Source: Geminicoccaceae bacterium
GTDB lineage: Bacteria; Pseudomonadota; Alphaproteobacteria; Geminicoccales; Geminicoccaceae
Assembly: GCA_025999455.1 (NCBI GenBank)
Contig: AP024683.1
Span: forward strand, 875,501-939,500
DNA length: 64,000 bases
Reading direction: 5' to 3'
The notes beneath the pieces are model-generated. The model saw only the letters and a list, made by a program, of their open reading frames with translations. It did not search any database and was not told the DNA's origin. The number at the start of each line of letters is the position of its first letter. The first letter of the stretch is position 1. The translations under genes and the position numbers were made by a program. Positions 47,627 through 57,915 of this stretch are shown here, piece by piece.

Positions 47627-49428
47627 GCAAGGACCTGCTCCGGCTCTCGCAGCTCGTCACGAGCTTCGGCCCGGGGGCGATGCTCGACCTGCCGCGACGT
47701 TCGGTGATGATCGCCGGGCTCGACCGGTGGGAGCCCGCCAAGCGGCGGACGATCGTGGAACCGAGGCTCGTGCTGCGGCTTCCGGACGGGCCGCGGCGCG
47801 GCCTCGCCACACCGCCGGTGCACGAGGAGAGCCCGTACCGCCGAGATCACCCGGGGCTGCAGGCGATCCTCTTCCCGAACTGGTTCGTGACGACCCGGGC
47901 GGAGCCGTTCGAGGGGCGGCAAAGGCGGCGGCTGGTCTGCTTCGCCGAGCTCGATCAGCGGAGCGGGCAGCTCGTCGAAGGCACGGGCCGCGATCGGAAA
48001 TCGTCGACCGTCGCGCCGATCCGGTTCGTCGCCGCCTGCGAGCACGGGCACGTGCAGGACATCGACTGGCGCCGGTACGTGCACCGGGACGGCGCGCCAT
48101 GCAGCGCGCCGCTGTGGCTCGAGGAGGCGGGGGCCACGGGCGATCTCGCAGAAACCTGGATCGCCTGCGAGTGTGGGAACCGGCGCCCCCTCTACGACGC
48201 GCTCGGCCCTCGGTCCCGAGCGCTCGGGCCCTGCCCCGGCCGGCGCCCGTGGCTGGGCCCGCAGCACAACGAGAGCTGCGACCTCCACCTCCGGCTCCTC
48301 GTGCGGACGGCGAGCAACGCCTACTTCCCCGTCACCGTCACCGCCCTCTCGCTGCCGACCGAGACCGAGGCGGATCGTCTCGAGCGTGTGCTCGCCGAGT
48401 TCGAAAGGGATCTCGCGGAGGTGACGAGCCTCGACCATCTGCGCGCGGCGCTCCGTTTCAACGCACGGCTCCAGGACGCGATCGGCGACGCGGACCCCGC
48501 TTTCGTGTTCGAGGTCCTGCAGCGTCGGCGGAGCGGGACGAGCGCTCCGGGCAAGGCCGTCAAGGTCGAGGAGATCCAAGTGCTCGCCGACCCGCCGAAG
48601 GGCCGCCCGGCCGATGCCGGCGCCGTGTTCGTGAGCGAGGCGGTGCCGCGGGATCGGTGGGATCCCGGCGGGCGTTTCTCCGCGATCGAACGGCTGGTCG
48701 TGGTCCATCGTCTCCGGGTGGTGACCGCGCTGCGCGGCTTCACCCGCTTCGACTTCCTCACCGCCGACAAGGACGGCGAGCTCGATCCCGAGATCCGCGT
48801 GCAGGAGCTGTCGGTCGATCCACTCCCCTATCCGGCGATCGAACAGTGGGGCGAGGGGCTCTTCTTGGGGTTCGATGCCGCGGTCGTGAAGGCATGGCGG
48901 GAGCGCGCCGACGTCCAGAAGCGGGTGGTCCAGCTGTCCGAAGCTTTCTCGCAGTGGTGCCGGGAGCGGGGCCGGGAGAAGGCACAGTTTCCCGGACCGG
49001 TCTACGTCGCGCTCCACACGCTCGCGCATCTCCTGCTCGCCGAGATCGCGCTCGATTGCGGCTACCCGCTCGCCTCGCTGCGGGAGCGGGTCTACGCCAC
49101 ACCCGACGAGCGCTTCGGGATCCTGCTCTACGCCGCCTCGACGGACGTCGGCGGGACGCTGGGCGGGCTCGTGGCGCTCGGATCGCGAATCGGCGAATTG
49201 CTCGAGCGGGCGGCCGAGCGGGCGGCGATCTGTGCGCACGATCCGGTCTGCGCCGAGCACGATCCCGGGCGCGGGGGCGGGCATCGGCTCGCCGGCGCCG
49301 CCTGCCACGGCTGCGTGCTGTTGCCCGAGCCCTGCTGCGAGATGCGCAACGACTTCCTCGATCGGGCGCTCGCCGTCGGGACCCTCGCCCATCCTGGGCT
49401 CGGGCTGCTCCGGCCGGGTCCGGTCTGA
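47623..49428 (+). CDS. drmB: DISARM DUF1998-family protein DrmB
   Basis: A 601-residue protein of the DUF1998/DrmB type, the partner of DrmA. Cysteine clusters are visible: ACEHGHVQDIDW near residue 143, ACECGNRRPLYDAL near 183, and CHGCVLLPEPCCEMRNDFLDR near residue 565, which is the typical DUF1998 C-terminal zinc-like motif. A long helical middle region lies between. The ATG at 47623 overlaps the drmA stop by ATGA. It is the last gene of the operon; drmC (a PLD-fold nuclease in known systems) is not present, and the next genes are convergent MacAB-type exporters. Confidence 0.9.
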   Translation: MSKDLLRLSQLVTSFGPGAMLDLPRRSVMIAGLDRWEPAKRRTIVEPRLVLRLPDGPRRGLATPPVHEESPYRRDHPGLQAILFPNWFVTTRAEPFEGRQRRRLVCFAELDQRSGQLVEGTGRDRKSSTVAPIRFVAACEHGHVQDIDWRRYVHRDGAPCSAPLWLEEAGATGDLAETWIACECGNRRPLYDALGPRSRALGPCPGRRPWLGPQHNESCDLHLRLLVRTASNAYFPVTVTALSLPTETEADRLERVLAEFERDLAEVTSLDHLRAALRFNARLQDAIGDADPAFVFEVLQRRRSGTSAPGKAVKVEEIQVLADPPKGRPADAGAVFVSEAVPRDRWDPGGRFSAIERLVVVHRLRVVTALRGFTRFDFLTADKDGELDPEIRVQELSVDPLPYPAIEQWGEGLFLGFDAAVVKAWRERADVQKRVVQLSEAFSQWCRERGREKAQFPGPVYVALHTLAHLLLAEIALDCGYPLASLRERVYATPDERFGILLYAASTDVGGTLGGLVALGSRIGELLERAAERAAICAHDPVCAEHDPGRGGGHRLAGAACHGCVLLPEPCCEMRNDFLDRALAVGTLAHPGLGLLRPGPV

Positions 49429-49459
49429 GCGCTTTACGGCCGCGCCGGGCGCCCCGCTT

Positions 49460-50664
<1,205 letters not shown>

Positions 50665-50665
<1 letters not shown>

Positions 50666-51372
50666 CAGGCGGCACGCCGGCGTTCGTCGGCCAGGATCCG
50701 GCCGTCCTTGAAGCGGACCTCGCGCCGTGCGTAGGCGGCGATGTCGGGCTCGTGGGTGACCATGACGATCGTGAGGCCCTGTCGGTTGAGCTCGACCAGG
50801 AGCGCCATGATCTCGTGGCTCGTCTTGCTGTCGAGATTGCCCGTGGGCTCGTCGGCGAGAAGCAGGGCCGGCTCGGAGACCAGCGCCCGAGCGATCGCCA
50901 CCCGCTGCTGTTGGCCACCCGAGAGCTCGGTGACCGAATGGTTTGCGCGGTCGGCGAGGCCCACCCGCGCGAGCGCCTCGCGGGCCCGCGCCCGCCGCTC
51001 GCTGCCGGGAAGGCCGCGATAGACGAGCGGCAATTCGACGTTCTCCTGGGCACTCGTGCGCGGCAGGAGGTTGAAGCCCTGGAAGACGAAGCCCAGGAAA
51101 TGGCGCCGCACCAGCGCCAGGACCTCGCGCGGGGCCTTCTCGAGCGGGCGGCCGGCGAAGCGGTAACTTCCCGAGGTCGGCCGGTCGAGGCAGCCCAGGA
51201 TGTTCATCGCGGTCGATTTGCCCGAGCCCGAAGCGCCGGTGATCGCGACGAACTCGCCCGGCTCGACCGCGAGGTCGACCCGGTCGAGGGCGCGGACCGC
51301 GGCCGCCCCGGCGCCGTAGACCTTGCTCGCCGCGACGAGTTCGACGAGCGGGCGGGCGGCACCGTTCCTCAT
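50665..51372 (-). CDS. MacB-type ABC transporter, ATP-binding protein
   Basis: A 235-residue ABC ATPase of the LolD/MacB group: Walker [24 protein letters not shown] near residue 45, signature [16 protein letters not shown] near 150, Walker [18 protein letters not shown]-loop [10 protein letters not shown]. Unlike fused MacB, the ATPase and permease are separate proteins here. The ATG at 51372 overlaps the membrane-fusion stop by 4 bases. Confidence 0.92.
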
Positions 51373-52652
51373 CCCTCGCGGCGCGGCAAAAGGGCTTCGG
51401 TCACGACCTTGGCGCCGGGCTCGAGGCCACTTCGGACGACGGTCTCGCGGCCGTCGGTCGGGCCGATCTCGACCCGCACGGGCTCGGGGCGTTCGCCCCT
51501 GAGCACCCAGAGCGTGCGGAACGGCCCCGTCTCCTCGGGCCGGCTCGCCTCGCGGAAGCGCGGCATCATCGGCATCAAGGCGCGCAACAGACCCGGTCGG
51601 TCGGCCGGCTCCTCGGCCGGCGGGACGAAGCGCAGCGCCGCATTGGGTACGAGGATCGCGTTCTCCACCGTCTCGACCGCGATCTCGGCGCTGGCCGTCA
51701 TGCCCGGGCGCAGGAGGAGCTCGCGATTGTCGACATCGAGGATCGCCTTGTAGGTGACGACGCCCGCCTGGAGCTCGGAGGCGAAGCGCACGTCCCGGAT
51801 CGTCGCCGGGAACTTGCGGTCGGGCCAGGCGTCGACCGTGAAGGTCGCGGGCTGGCCCGGGCGGACCCGGCCCACGTCGGCCTCGTCCACGTCGACTTGG
51901 ACCTCCATCTGGGCGAGGTCCTCGGCGATCGTGAAGAGGCGCGGGGCTTGGAGCGTCGCGGCCACGGTCTGGCCCGGATCGACGTTGCGATGGAGGACGA
52001 CACCGTCGATCGGGGCGGTGATCGAGGCCTTGTCGAGGTCGACTTGGGCGAGGCGGAGCTCGGCTTCGGCGACGGCGACGTCGGCCTTGGCACTTTCGAG
52101 GGCCGCGATCGCCCGCTCGTGGGCGGCCTGGGCGAGATCGAGGTCGGAAGGTGGTGCGACGCGGCGGGCGACGAGCTCGCGTTTGCGCTCGAGGTCGCGG
52201 GTTTTCTCGGCGAGCGTCGCTTCGGCCTCGACCACCTTGGCGCGCGCCGCTTGGAGCCGGGCGCGGCTGCTCGCGACCCGGGCCTCGAGGCGGGCGGTGT
52301 CGAGCCGGGCGAGGATCCGGCCCTTTTCGACCCGGCTGTTGAAGTCGACGAAGACCTCGCGGACGATCCCGGAAAGCTCGCTCGAGACCTCGACGAGGCG
52401 GCGCGGCTGGACGGTGCCGGTGGCGGTGACGAGCACGGTGAGCGTGCCCGTGCGCGCCGGTGTCGTGACCCAGCGGATGCCGCCGTCGGCCGGGCGGGTG
52501 AACCACCAGGCGGCGGCCGCGGCGAGGCCGAGGGCGACGAGCAACGCGAGCAGCCGCTGCAGGCGGCGACGCCGGGCGAGACGAGCGAGCGCACGCTCGC
52601 CCAGGACGGCTTCGATTTTGTCTTCGAGGCCCTCGACCGTGGCGACCGCCAT
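51369..52652 (-). CDS. MacA/HlyD-type periplasmic adaptor
   Basis: A 427-residue membrane-fusion protein. A short cytoplasmic N-terminus is followed by one helix at about residues 32-50 (LLALLVALGLAAAAAWWF). The barrel-sandwich (lipoyl-like) pieces VQPRRLVEVSSELSGIVREV and ITAPIDGVVLHRNVDPGQTV flank a helical hairpin of about 100 residues. A beta-barrel and a C-terminal membrane-proximal domain follow. It bridges the MacB-type pump to an outer-membrane channel, whose gene is not in this window. It is first in the operon. Confidence 0.92.
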   Translation of the reverse strand: MAVATVEGLEDKIEAVLGERALARLARRRRLQRLLALLVALGLAAAAAWWFTRPADGGIRWVTTPARTGTLTVLVTATGTVQPRRLVEVSSELSGIVREVFVDFNSRVEKGRILARLDTARLEARVASSRARLQAARAKVVEAEATLAEKTRDLERKRELVARRVAPPSDLDLAQAAHERAIAALESAKADVAVAEAELRLAQVDLDKASITAPIDGVVLHRNVDPGQTVAATLQAPRLFTIAEDLAQMEVQVDVDEADVGRVRPGQPATFTVDAWPDRKFPATIRDVRFASELQAGVVTYKAILDVDNRELLLRPGMTASAEIAVETVENAILVPNAALRFVPPAEEPADRPGLLRALMPMMPRFREASRPEETGPFRTLWVLRGERPEPVRVEIGPTDGRETVVRSGLEPGAKVVTEALLPRREG

Positions 52653-52803
52653 CGCGCCCCTCGCCCGGAGCGGCCCGACCGTCGCGCGCGGGCGGCCGGC
52701 CTCCGCTCGTTGAACGATTTCTGAAGTTAAGACGGCGGGCCGGTGCCGTCGACCGGCGCGTTGCCGCGGGCCGAGCCGGCTGCCGCACGGGCGGCCCGGA
52801 CTC

Positions 52804-53472
52804 TCAGCGCTTCGGCCCGTAGCTTTTGAACTTCTCGACGACCCGGGCGATCTCGGCGTCGTCCAGGATCACGGGCGTGCCGATCTGCAGCGCGATCGCG
52901 GTCTGCCGGGCCAGGACTTCCACCTCCTGCGCGAGCCAGAGCGCGCGCTCGAGCGTGGGTCCCGTGGCAATCACGCCGTGGTTGGCCAAGAGGCACGCTG
53001 CCCGTCCCTCGAGCGCCGCGAGGGCCGCATCCGAGAGCTCCTGCGTGCCGAAGGTGGCGTAGTCCGCGACCCGGATCGTGGGCCCGCCGGCCGCCGCGAT
53101 CATGTAGTGGGCGGCCACGAGCTCTTTGCGGCAGATCGCGAAGGCGGTCGCGTAGGGGCTGTGGGTGTGGACGACCGCGCCGACGTCCGGGCGGGCGCGC
53201 AGGATGTCGAAGTGGAAGCGCCACTCCGACGAAGGGGCGAGACCCTTGCGGGCGCGCACGCGGGGCGATTCGCCGACGAGGTCGACCGCGACGACGTCGT
53301 CGGGCGTCATCGCGTCGTAGGGCACGCCCGAGGGCGTGATCAGCATGCGGTTCCGATGCCGGACACTGACGTTGCCCGACGTGCCCTGGACCAGCCCCGC
53401 CGCGACCAACCAGCGGCAGGCCTCGACGATGGCGGTGCGCAAGGCGTGCGCACGCGCTCCCCGGCTCGTCAC
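52804..53472 (-). CDS. Class II aldolase, L-fuculose-phosphate-aldolase-like
   Basis: A 222-residue class II (zinc) aldolase/adducin-domain protein. Key motifs are GTSGNVSVR near residue 30, LITPSGVPYDAMTPDDVV, HTHSPYATAFA with two zinc histidines near residue 100, and LLANHGVIATG with the third near 160. It cleaves sugar phosphates such as L-fuculose-1-phosphate into dihydroxyacetone phosphate and an aldehyde. The start is GTG at 53472 with a nearby GAGG; a longer frame overlaps the divergent promoter region. FucU-like mutarotase at 8.4 kb could be in the same pathway, though distant. Confidence 0.88.
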   Translation of the reverse strand: MTSRGARAHALRTAIVEACRWLVAAGLVQGTSGNVSVRHRNRMLITPSGVPYDAMTPDDVVAVDLVGESPRVRARKGLAPSSEWRFHFDILRARPDVGAVVHTHSPYATAFAICRKELVAAHYMIAAAGGPTIRVADYATFGTQELSDAALAALEGRAACLLANHGVIATGPTLERALWLAQEVEVLARQTAIALQIGTPVILDDAEIARVVEKFKSYGPKR

Positions 53473-53688
53473 GGACCTCGGCTCCGACCCGCGCGGAACG
53501 GGGTGGCGATAAGGCCGCGTCGTCCCGCTCGCAAGCCGGGTGCCCGAGGTTGCCCCGGCCGAGGCCGGCCGCGGCCTGCCGCCGGAAGCGGCACGGCTCG
53601 CCTCGTGACGAGCCAGGAACGACGGCCTTCCTCGCCCGGCCGAAAGGCGCGTCGGGTCGATGCTGTCCGGGCGGTGGGCCGGCCGGGG

Positions 53689-53705
53689 CTGGCACGGGCA
53701 TTGCA
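53689..53705 (+). promoter_or_regulatory. Sigma-54 (RpoN) promoter of the second transporter operon
   Basis: CTGGCACGGGCATTGCA matches the sigma-54 consensus TGGCACG-N4-TTGCW exactly, with GG at -24 and GC at -12 spaced by 10 bases. It lies 48 bases before the ATG of the ABC ATPase at 53754, in the orientation needed for it. Sigma-54 promoters require an AAA+ activator such as NtrC, which fits control by nitrogen limitation. Confidence 0.75.
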
Positions 53706-53753
53706 GGCGACGAATTGGGTGCCGGTGGGGGCGGGGCACGGAACGTCGCGGCG

Positions 53754-54743
53754 ATGGCATCGGTCGAACTCGTCGGGGTCACGAAGCGCTACGGATCGAC
53801 GCTCGCGGTCGATCGGGTGAGCCTTTCCGTCCCGGACGGGCGTTATTGTTGCCTCCTCGGGCCGTCGGGCTGCGGCAAGACCAGCACACTCCGGATGATC
53901 GCTGGCCACGAGCGGCTTTCGGACGGCGACATCCTGATCGGCGACCGCGTGGTCAACGATTTGCCGCCCGGCCGTCGCGGCACCGCGATGATGTTCCAGT
54001 CCTACGCCCTGTTTCCGCACCTCTCCTGCGTCGACAACGTGGCCTTCCCGTTGCACATGCGCGGGGTCGACGAAGCCCAGCGCCGGGCGCGGGCGATGGC
54101 GATGCTCGAGCGGTTGCACATGGCGGCCTTCGCCGAACGGCTGCCGGCCCAGCTCTCGGGCGGCCAACAGCAGCGTGTGGCGCTCGCCCGCGCCCTCATC
54201 ACGAACCCGGACGTCCTGCTCCTGGACGAACCGCTCTCCGCCCTCGACCCGTTCCTGAGGCTTCGCGTGCGCGAGGAGTTGAAACGGCTGCAGAAGGAGC
54301 TCGGCCTCACCTTCGTCCACGTCACGCACAGCCAAGACGAGGCGCTGGCGCTCGCGGATCTCGTCGTCGTGATGAACGAAGGCCGGATCGCTCAAGCCGG
54401 ACCGGCCCGCGAGGTCTTCAATCGCCCCGCGAACGCCTTCACGGCCCGCTTCATCGGCGGCCACAACGTCTTGGACGCCGGCCTCTTCGGCCGGTCGGGC
54501 GAGGTCGCGCTGCGCAGCGACCGTATCCGGCTCGAGCCCGCGGGACCCGGCGAGATCGGCCTCGAGGGCACGGTCGTCCTGGTCGTCTACCAGGGCGATC
54601 GGGTCGAGGTACGGCTCGTCCTCGAAGGCGGGCAGGAGCTGCTCGCCGCGATTCCCGAACCTCTGTTCGACGCCCGCCCGGTGAACCCGGGCGAGCGGGT
54701 GCAGCTCGCGATCGCGCAGGACGATCTGCACCCCCTCCAGTGA
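53754..54743 (+). CDS. Polyamine-type ABC transporter, ATP-binding protein
   Basis: A 329-residue PotA-like ABC ATPase. Walker A GPSGCGKTSTLRMIAGHERLS is near residue 36, signature [16 protein letters not shown] near 135, Walker B LLLDEPLSALDPFLRL, H-loop VTHSQDEALAL, and a C-terminal TOBE-like domain of about 80 residues. It is first in the operon ATPase, binding protein, permease, permease, racemase. Its substrate is probably a nitrogen compound, judged by the sigma-54 promoter and the racemase gene. I chose the ATG at 53754. Confidence 0.88.
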   Translation: MASVELVGVTKRYGSTLAVDRVSLSVPDGRYCCLLGPSGCGKTSTLRMIAGHERLSDGDILIGDRVVNDLPPGRRGTAMMFQSYALFPHLSCVDNVAFPLHMRGVDEAQRRARAMAMLERLHMAAFAERLPAQLSGGQQQRVALARALITNPDVLLLDEPLSALDPFLRLRVREELKRLQKELGLTFVHVTHSQDEALALADLVVVMNEGRIAQAGPAREVFNRPANAFTARFIGGHNVLDAGLFGRSGEVALRSDRIRLEPAGPGEIGLEGTVVLVVYQGDRVEVRLVLEGGQELLAAIPEPLFDARPVNPGERVQLAIAQDDLHPLQ

Positions 54744-54772
54744 CCCACCACGAGCCGCGGAGACGACGCAGT

Positions 54773-56074
54773 ATGCCCGGAACCCGTTACCGTACCTCGA
54801 TCCGCACGGGCGGCCTGAGCCGCCGCGACCTGCTGCGGACGGCCGCGATCGGCACCGCCGCGGCGGCGGCTTCGAGCTTCCCGGCACCTCCGGGCTGGGT
54901 CCGGACGCCGATCACGCTCCGGCTCGCCGGCACCGGCGTCAACGCCTTCAACGAGATCGCGGAACGTTGCAAGCAAGACCTCGGCTTCAACCTCCAGATC
55001 ACGACCCTCGTCTCGGACGACGTGGTGCGTCGCGCCGTGACCCAGCCGACGAGCTTCGATCTTCTCGATTCCGAATATTGGATGCTCAAGAAGATCGTGC
55101 CGAGCGGCAATCTCCGCGGCATGGACGTCAAAAAGATCAAGCTCTACGACAAGATCGTTCCCATCTTCACGCAGGGAAAGTTGCCGGACGGGACGCCGAC
55201 GTCGCGGATCGGCATCGCGCCGATCAAGGTCGCCTACGTCAAGCAGGAACTCGACCCGAAAGAGTTCGCGGACGGACCGACACAGTACATGACGCTCGTG
55301 CCGACCGTGTACAACGCCGACACACTCGGTATTCGCCCGGACCTCATCAAACGCCCGATCGAGAGCTGGGCCGAACTGGCCAATCCGGAATTCAAAGGCA
55401 AGGCCTCGATCCTGAACATCCCGTCGATCGGGATCATGGACGCCGGCATGGTCTGCCAAGCCTCGGGTCGTGTCACCTACAAGGACATGGGCGACATGAC
55501 CAAGGAGGAGATCGACAAGACGATCGCGTTCCTGATCGAACTCAAAAAGGCCGGGCAATTCCGCGCGCTCTGGAAGGAATTCAACGAGAGCGTGAACTTG
55601 ATGGCCTCGGGCGAAGTGGTGATCCAGTCGATGTGGTCGCCGGCGGTGACCAAGGTCCGGCAGATGGGCATCCCCTGCGTCTACCAGCCGCTCAAGGAGG
55701 GCTACCGCGCCTGGGCGGGCGGCCTCGGGATCTCCTCGAAGCTCGACCCCGCGCTCGTCGAGCCGGCTTACGAGTTCATCAACTGGTATCTTTCCGGATG
55801 GGTCGGCGCCTTCCTCAATCGGCAAGGCTATTACACGGCGGTGCTCGAGACCGCCAAGCAATACATGAGCGAGGACGAATGGGGCTATTGGATGGAGGGC
55901 AAGCCGTGCAAGGGCCCGATCGTGAGCCCCACGGGCGAAAAGATCGCCGAGCCCGGCGAGGTCCGTGACGGTGGCTCCTTCTACGAGCGCATGGGCAAGG
56001 TGGCGGTCTGGAACACGGTGATGGAAGAGGACCGCTACATGGTGCGGAAGTGGAACGAGTTCGTCGCAGCTTGA
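54773..56074 (+). CDS. Polyamine-type ABC transporter, Tat-exported binding protein
   Basis: A 433-residue SBP_bac_8/PotD-like binding protein. It has a twin-arginine signal: GGLSRRDLLRTAAIGTAAAAAS, with RR at residues about 17-18, so it is exported folded. The mature part has repeated patterns typical of the family (FDLLDSEYWMLKKI, ADTLGIRPDLIKRPIESWAELANPEFKGK, and GVRYxSG-like stretches) but it is longer than usual PotD (about 350). The ATG at 54773 has GGAG about 10 bases upstream. Its specificity cannot be predicted; the neighbouring racemase suggests an amino acid, hydantoin or similar nitrogen compound. Confidence 0.85.
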   Translation: MPGTRYRTSIRTGGLSRRDLLRTAAIGTAAAAASSFPAPPGWVRTPITLRLAGTGVNAFNEIAERCKQDLGFNLQITTLVSDDVVRRAVTQPTSFDLLDSEYWMLKKIVPSGNLRGMDVKKIKLYDKIVPIFTQGKLPDGTPTSRIGIAPIKVAYVKQELDPKEFADGPTQYMTLVPTVYNADTLGIRPDLIKRPIESWAELANPEFKGKASILNIPSIGIMDAGMVCQASGRVTYKDMGDMTKEEIDKTIAFLIELKKAGQFRALWKEFNESVNLMASGEVVIQSMWSPAVTKVRQMGIPCVYQPLKEGYRAWAGGLGISSKLDPALVEPAYEFINWYLSGWVGAFLNRQGYYTAVLETAKQYMSEDEWGYWMEGKPCKGPIVSPTGEKIAEPGEVRDGGSFYERMGKVAVWNTVMEEDRYMVRKWNEFVAA

Positions 56075-56138
56075 CGCGTCACGTCGAGCTCGGGCCGGGT
56101 GGGGACCATCCCCGCCCGGCACCGCTCGGAGGCGCATC

Positions 56139-57068
56139 GTGAGCGCGGCGCGGCCGCTTCCCCTCGGCGACGCTGCCGCGGCCGAGCCGGCCCGTCGGCA
56201 GCCGCGGAAACGGTCGGGCGGGCCGGACTCGACCGCCTACCTTTTGGTCGCGCCGCTCGCCCTCGTCTTCCTGGTCTTTTTCGTCGTGCCGATAGGCCTC
56301 GTGTTCGTGGTTTCGTTCTTCGAGTACGAGGCCTACGACATGTTGATACCGGCCTTCACGTTCCAAAATTATATCGACGTCTTCAGTCAGAAGGTCACCT
56401 GGGACACCTATCTCGAGACCTTCCAGTTCTGCGCGATCGTTTGGGCGATCACGTTCGTCCTCGGCTTCGCGCTGGCGTACTTTTTGGCGTTCTACGTCCG
56501 CACACCGACCTGGCAGATCACGCTCTTCCTGATCTGCACGATCCCTTTCTGGACGAGCAACGTGATCCGTATGATCTCCTGGATCCCGCTGCTCGGTCGC
56601 AACGGGCTCGTCAATGCGGCCCTCGTCGGGCTCGGCATCACGTCGGAGCCGCAAGAGTGGCTACTCTATTCGGATTTTTCGGTCGTCTTGGGCTTCGTCC
56701 ATCTCTACACCCTATTCATGCTGGTGCCGATCTTCAACTCGATGTCGCGGATCGATCGCTCGCTGCTCGAGGCCGCGGCCGATGCGGGTGCCTCCGAATG
56801 GCAGGTGATCCGCCACGTCGTGCTGCCGCTCGCGAAACCTGGGATCGCGATCGGTTCGATCTTCGTCGTCACCATCGTCATGGGCGATTTCGTCACGGTG
56901 AACGTGCTCGGTGGCGGCAAGGTCGCGAGCATCGGCAAGTCGATCAACACCGAGCTCGGCTATCTCCAATTTCCGCCCGCTGCGGCCAACGCGATGGTCC
57001 TGTTGGTGATCGTCGTGATCATGATCGTGGCACTCACGCGTCTGGTCGACGTCCGCAAGGAACTGTGA
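56139..57068 (+). CDS. Polyamine-type ABC transporter, permease
   Basis: A 309-residue permease, PotB type, with six predicted helices after a basic, Pro-rich N-terminus. The first helix is at about residues 35-57 (LALVFLVFFVVPIGLVFVVSF) and the EAA loop is LLEAAADAGASEWQVIRHVVLPLAK near residues 208-232. The start is GTG at 56139 preceded by GGAGG 5-9 bases upstream. Confidence 0.9.
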   Translation: MSAARPLPLGDAAAAEPARRQPRKRSGGPDSTAYLLVAPLALVFLVFFVVPIGLVFVVSFFEYEAYDMLIPAFTFQNYIDVFSQKVTWDTYLETFQFCAIVWAITFVLGFALAYFLAFYVRTPTWQITLFLICTIPFWTSNVIRMISWIPLLGRNGLVNAALVGLGITSEPQEWLLYSDFSVVLGFVHLYTLFMLVPIFNSMSRIDRSLLEAAADAGASEWQVIRHVVLPLAKPGIAIGSIFVVTIVMGDFVTVNVLGGGKVASIGKSINTELGYLQFPPAAANAMVLLVIVVIMIVALTRLVDVRKEL

Positions 57069-57069
57069 C

Positions 57070-57915
57070 GTGCTACGGGAGACCCATCCGAGAACCTTTC
57101 GCATCCTGGCGAGCCTGTTCGCGCTCTTCGTTCTGTTCCTCTACGGACCGACCTTGACGATCACGATCCTCTCGTTCCAAGGTCCGGAGGGTGGGCTCAC
57201 CTTTCCCATGAACGGGCTGAGCCTGCACTGGTTCGCCGAGGTGTTCCGCCAGCAGTCGATCGGCGACGTCCACGGCGGCTTCCGTCGTTCGCTCGTTCTC
57301 GGCCTCCTCGTGATGGCACTCACGGTCGTGATCTCGTTTCTGGCGGGCCTCGCGTTCCGCCGCCGTTTCAAAGGTGCCACCCTCCTCTTCTACGTGGTGG
57401 TGGCGAGCTTGATCATGCCCTCGATCGTGGTCTCGCTCGGGATCGCCGCGCTCTTCGAGCTCCTCGGCATCGAGCGGACTTGGTGGGGGTCGGGGCTCGG
57501 CGCGCACCTCACCTGGACACTGCCCTTCGGGCTGTTGATCATGTTCGCGGTCTTCAACCGTTTCGACCGCCGTCTCGAAGAGGCGGCGCGCGATCTCGGC
57601 GCCTCGGCGGTCCAGACGGTGCGCCACGTCGTGATCCCGGTGATCGCGCCCTCGCTCGTGGGCGTGGGCCTGTTCGGCTTCACCTTGTCCTACGACGAGC
57701 TCGCCCGCAGCTCCCAGGTTCTCGGCAACTTCAACACCTTGCCGCTCGAGCTGCAGGCCATGCAGAGCAATGCGACGACGCCCGTCATCTACGCCCTCGG
57801 CACCCTCACGACCGGCGTCTCCTTCCTCGTCATCGGTCTTTCGTTGGCGACGGTTCTCCGGCTACGTCGGCGGCGGGAGCGGTACGGCTCCGATGCCGGT
57901 CGGGGAACCGCCTGA
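57070..57915 (+). CDS. Polyamine-type ABC transporter, permease
   Basis: A 281-residue permease, PotC type. The EAA loop LEEAARDLGASAVQTVRHVVIPV is near residues 173-195. The first helix is at about 12-35 (ILASLFALFVLFLYGPTLTITIL). The start is GTG at 57070, one base after the preceding permease stop. Its stop TGA overlaps the ATG of the racemase by one base. Confidence 0.9.
   Translation: MLRETHPRTFRILASLFALFVLFLYGPTLTITILSFQGPEGGLTFPMNGLSLHWFAEVFRQQSIGDVHGGFRRSLVLGLLVMALTVVISFLAGLAFRRRFKGATLLFYVVVASLIMPSIVVSLGIAALFELLGIERTWWGSGLGAHLTWTLPFGLLIMFAVFNRFDRRLEEAARDLGASAVQTVRHVVIPVIAPSLVGVGLFGFTLSYDELARSSQVLGNFNTLPLELQAMQSNATTPVIYALGTLTTGVSFLVIGLSLATVLRLRRRRERYGSDAGRGTA

Noticed and set aside
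37231-49428. BREX or type I restriction-modification as the identity of the defence operon
   Set aside because: There is no PglZ, BrxC, BrxL or HsdR/HsdS-like gene. The helicase, methylase, DrmA and DrmB order and the DUF1998 protein fit DISARM.
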